DNA of 6,310 nt, from positions 1 to 6,310 of the forward strand of contig JAJPYH010000242.1 of the NCBI GenBank assembly GCA_021205045.1. The letters run 5' to 3'. Below, piece by piece: positions 4,557-6,310 of this stretch. The translations under genes were made by a program, and so were the position numbers. Under the pieces are notes generated by a model, which was not told the origin of the DNA, did no database searches, and saw only the letters and a list, made by a program, of their open reading frames with translations. Positions within the stretch are counted from its first letter, which is position 1. Each line of letters starts with the position of its first letter. Source of the DNA: Lachnospiraceae bacterium. GTDB lineage: Bacteria > Bacillota > Clostridia > Lachnospirales > Lachnospiraceae.

Positions 4557-6310
4557 CGCATACTGGCCCGCTTGCGCAGAGTAGGATCAAGGATCTTCTT
4601 GCGGATCCTGAGGCTCTTTGGAGTGACCTCCAGGTATTCATCGGTGTCGATGAAATCCAGGCACTGCTCCAGGCTCATCTCCTTTTTGGGAGTCAGGTGC
4701 AGGGCTTCATCCGCGGAGGAGGAACGGGTATTGGTCAGGTGCTTGGTCTTGCAGACGTTGATCTCAATGTCCTCGCCCTTGCCGGACTCGCCGATGACCA
4801 TGCCGGAGTACACCTTTTCGCCGGGGCCGATAAAGAGGGCGCCCCGCTCCTGGGCATTGAACAGACCATAGGTGACGGCCTCCCCGGCCTCGAAGGCGAT
4901 GAGGGAGCCCTGGCGGCGGTAATTGATTTCGCCCTTGAAGGGCTCGTAACCATTGAAAATGGTATTCAGGATGCCGTTGCCCTTGGTGTCGGTCATGAAA
5001 TCACCGCGATAGCCGATCAGACCTCTGGAGGGGATGGAGAACTCCAGCCTTGTGTAGCCGCCGGTGCCCCGGCCCATATTTAAAAGCTCGCCCTTTCTCT
5101 GAGACAGCTTCTCGATGACAATCCCGGAAAATTCCTCCGGCACATCGATGTAGGCTAACTCCATGGGCTCCAGCTTGTGGCCCTGCTCATCGGTTTTGTA
5201 TAAAACTTCGGCCTTGCTGACGGCGAATTCATAGCCCTCCCGGCGCATGGTCTCGATGAGTACGGACAGATGCAGTTCTCCGCGGCCGGAGACCTTAAAG
5301 GAATCGGTGGAGTCCGTTTCCTCCACCCGCAGGGAAACGTCTGTGTTCAGTTCCCGGAACAGACGGTCTCTGATATGGCGGCTGGTCACATATTTGCCCT
5401 CCATACCGGCCAGAGGAGAGTCATTGACCACGAAGTGCATGGCAATGGTGGGCTCGGAAATTTTCTGGAAGGGAATGGGAGCCACCGCGTCCGGGGAACA
5501 GAGGGTGTCGCCGATATGGATATCAGTGATGCCGGAGATGGCCACGATGGAACCGATGTCAGCTTCCTTCACTTCTACCTTATTCAGACCGTCGAATTCA
5601 TAGAGCTTGCTGACCTTGACCTTCTTTTGCTTGTCAGGCTCGTGATGATTGACGATGACGACCTCCTGGTTGACGGCGATCCTGCCGTTGTCCACCTTGC
5701 CTACGCCGATGCGCCCCACGTATTCATTGTAGTCGATGGTGGAGATCAGTACCTGGGTACCCGCGTCGGGGTCGCCCTCGGGGGCGGGAATGGAGTGGAT
5801 GATGGTCTCAAAAAGCGGCGTCATATCCTTGCCGGGCTCTTTGGGATCCAGGCTTGCCACACCCCGCTTGGCGGAGGCGAAGACAAAGGGACAGTCCAAC
5901 TGCTCATCGTTGGCGGCCAGCGCCATGAAGAGCTCCAGCACCTCGTCCACCACCTCTTCGGGGCGGGCCTCCGGACGGTCGATCTTATTGATGCAGACTA
6001 CCACGGCCAGGTTCAGATCCAGAGCCTTACTTAAGACAAAGCGCGTCTGCGGCATGGGACCCTCAAAGGCGTCCACCACCAGGATCACGCCGTTTACCAT
6101 TTTCAAAACCCGTTCTACCTCGCCTCCGAAATCGGCGTGGCCGGGGGTATCTACAATATTGATCTTGTATCCCTGATAAGTGACGGCCGTATTTTTCGAC
6201 AGAATTGTGATGCCGCGCTCCCGCTCCAGGTCGTTGGAGTCCATAACACGTTCCGCCACCTCCTGGCCCGCACGAAAGACACCGGACTGCTTTAACAGCT
6301 CGTCCACAAG
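4550..6310 (-). CDS. typA: Translational GTPase TypA/BipA (5' end missing)
   Basis: The C-terminal 586 or so codons of TypA/BipA, a ribosome-associated GTPase related to EF-G and LepA that acts in 50S assembly and stress or cold adaptation. The frame is open to the right edge; its first codons there read L-V-D-E-L-L-K-Q-S-G, which in the family directly follow the P-loop (AHVDHGKTT), so roughly 23 residues including G1 lie outside. The GTG at 6307-6305 encodes that internal valine and is not the start. Counting it as residue 1: G2 ERERGITI (28-35), G3 DTPGH (53-57), G4 NKID (107-110), G5 SAK (145-147); then beta-barrel domain II (about 184-278), domain III (285-365, with SGRGELHLSVL), EF-G-like domain V (380-462) and the TypA-specific C-terminal domain (463-585). 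It ends RKRASMRK then TAA. All visible motifs are intact. It converges with the pspA operon. Confidence 0.97.
   Translation of the reverse strand, partial: LVDELLKQSGVFRAGQEVAERVMDSNDLERERGITILSKNTAVTYQGYKINIVDTPGHADFGGEVERVLKMVNGVILVVDAFEGPMPQTRFVLSKALDLNLAVVVCINKIDRPEARPEEVVDEVLELFMALAANDEQLDCPFVFASAKRGVASLDPKEPGKDMTPLFETIIHSIPAPEGDPDAGTQVLISTIDYNEYVGRIGVGKVDNGRIAVNQEVVIVNHHEPDKQKKVKVSKLYEFDGLNKVEVKEADIGSIVAISGITDIHIGDTLCSPDAVAPIPFQKISEPTIAMHFVVNDSPLAGMEGKYVTSRHIRDRLFRELNTDVSLRVEETDSTDSFKVSGRGELHLSVLIETMRREGYEFAVSKAEVLYKTDEQGHKLEPMELAYIDVPEEFSGIVIEKLSQRKGELLNMGRGTGGYTRLEFSIPSRGLIGYRGDFMTDTKGNGILNTIFNGYEPFKGEINYRRQGSLIAFEAGEAVTYGLFNAQERGALFIGPGEKVYSGMVIGESGKGEDIEINVCKTKHLTNTRSSSADEALHLTPKKEMSLEQCLDFIDTDEYLEVTPKSLRIRKKILDPTLRKRASMRK

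Noticed and set aside
4267..4584. Open frame of 105 codons on the + strand between pspA and typA
   Set aside because: It is built from the 43-bp repeat read in shifting frames, overlaps the typA 3' end, has no ribosome site and no recognisable domain.
4332..4871. Open frame of 179 codons on the + strand through the repeats into typA
   Set aside because: It starts at a TTG touching the only purine run, is repeat-derived at the front and antisense to clearly conserved typA at the back.
5270..6034. Open frame of 254 codons on the + strand
   Set aside because: It is entirely antisense to typA, whose reading is fixed by GTPase motifs; long antisense frames are common in GC-rich genes.
6305..6307. 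GTG as the start codon of typA
   Set aside because: The frame stays open to the window edge and this GTG encodes the valine that follows the P-loop in the family, so the true start lies outside.

Overview
The window looks like chromosomal DNA from a Gram-positive anaerobe of the Clostridia, most likely a Lachnospiraceae-type gut bacterium. This rests on the GC-rich coding sequence, strong AGGAGG-type ribosome sites, close spacing of genes, and proteins typical of Bacillota (a short YigZ, MgtE, a PspA paired with a TPM-like membrane protein, TypA). The assignment is by general resemblance, not by a search.

Layout, left to right. Positions 1-53 hold a C5/G5 hairpin and an intrinsic terminator that appears to end a gene lying left of the window. 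A promoter-like extended -10 (91-99) then leads into yigZ (155-805, IMPACT/UPF0029 family). It is followed after 9 bases by mgtE (815-2176, CBS-gated Mg2+ channel), whose ribosome site overlaps the yigZ stop codon. A 156-base gap (2177-2332) contains several inverted repeats and leads into a second pair. That pair is a glycine-rich two-pass membrane protein with a probable TPM-like extracytoplasmic domain (2333-3490), and, three bases later, a PspA/IM30 protein (3494-4177) followed by a strong intrinsic terminator (4196-4240). On the opposite strand, typA/bipA (4550 to the right edge) converges on pspA. Its 5' end, including the P-loop, is beyond the window.

The convergent gap (4178-4549) is the least ordinary part. 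It holds the pspA terminator, a second hairpin whose T-tract faces the typA direction (4281-4320), and about five tandem copies of a 40-43-base repeat (about 4343-4556). The last copy runs over the typA stop codon. The repeat period is not a multiple of three, so the open frames through it on the + strand are not convincing genes.

Functionally, the gene products concern the cell envelope and translation. MgtE controls Mg2+ entry. The TPM-like protein and PspA probably form a membrane-stress module, with a membrane-anchored partner and a peripheral coiled-coil scaffold. TypA is a ribosome-binding GTPase linked to stress and ribosome assembly, and YigZ belongs to a family linked to translation control. 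No CRISPR array, tRNA, rRNA, insertion sequence or phage gene was found. The best leads are the repeat array in the typA 3' region and the Gly-rich/TPM-like/PspA pair.
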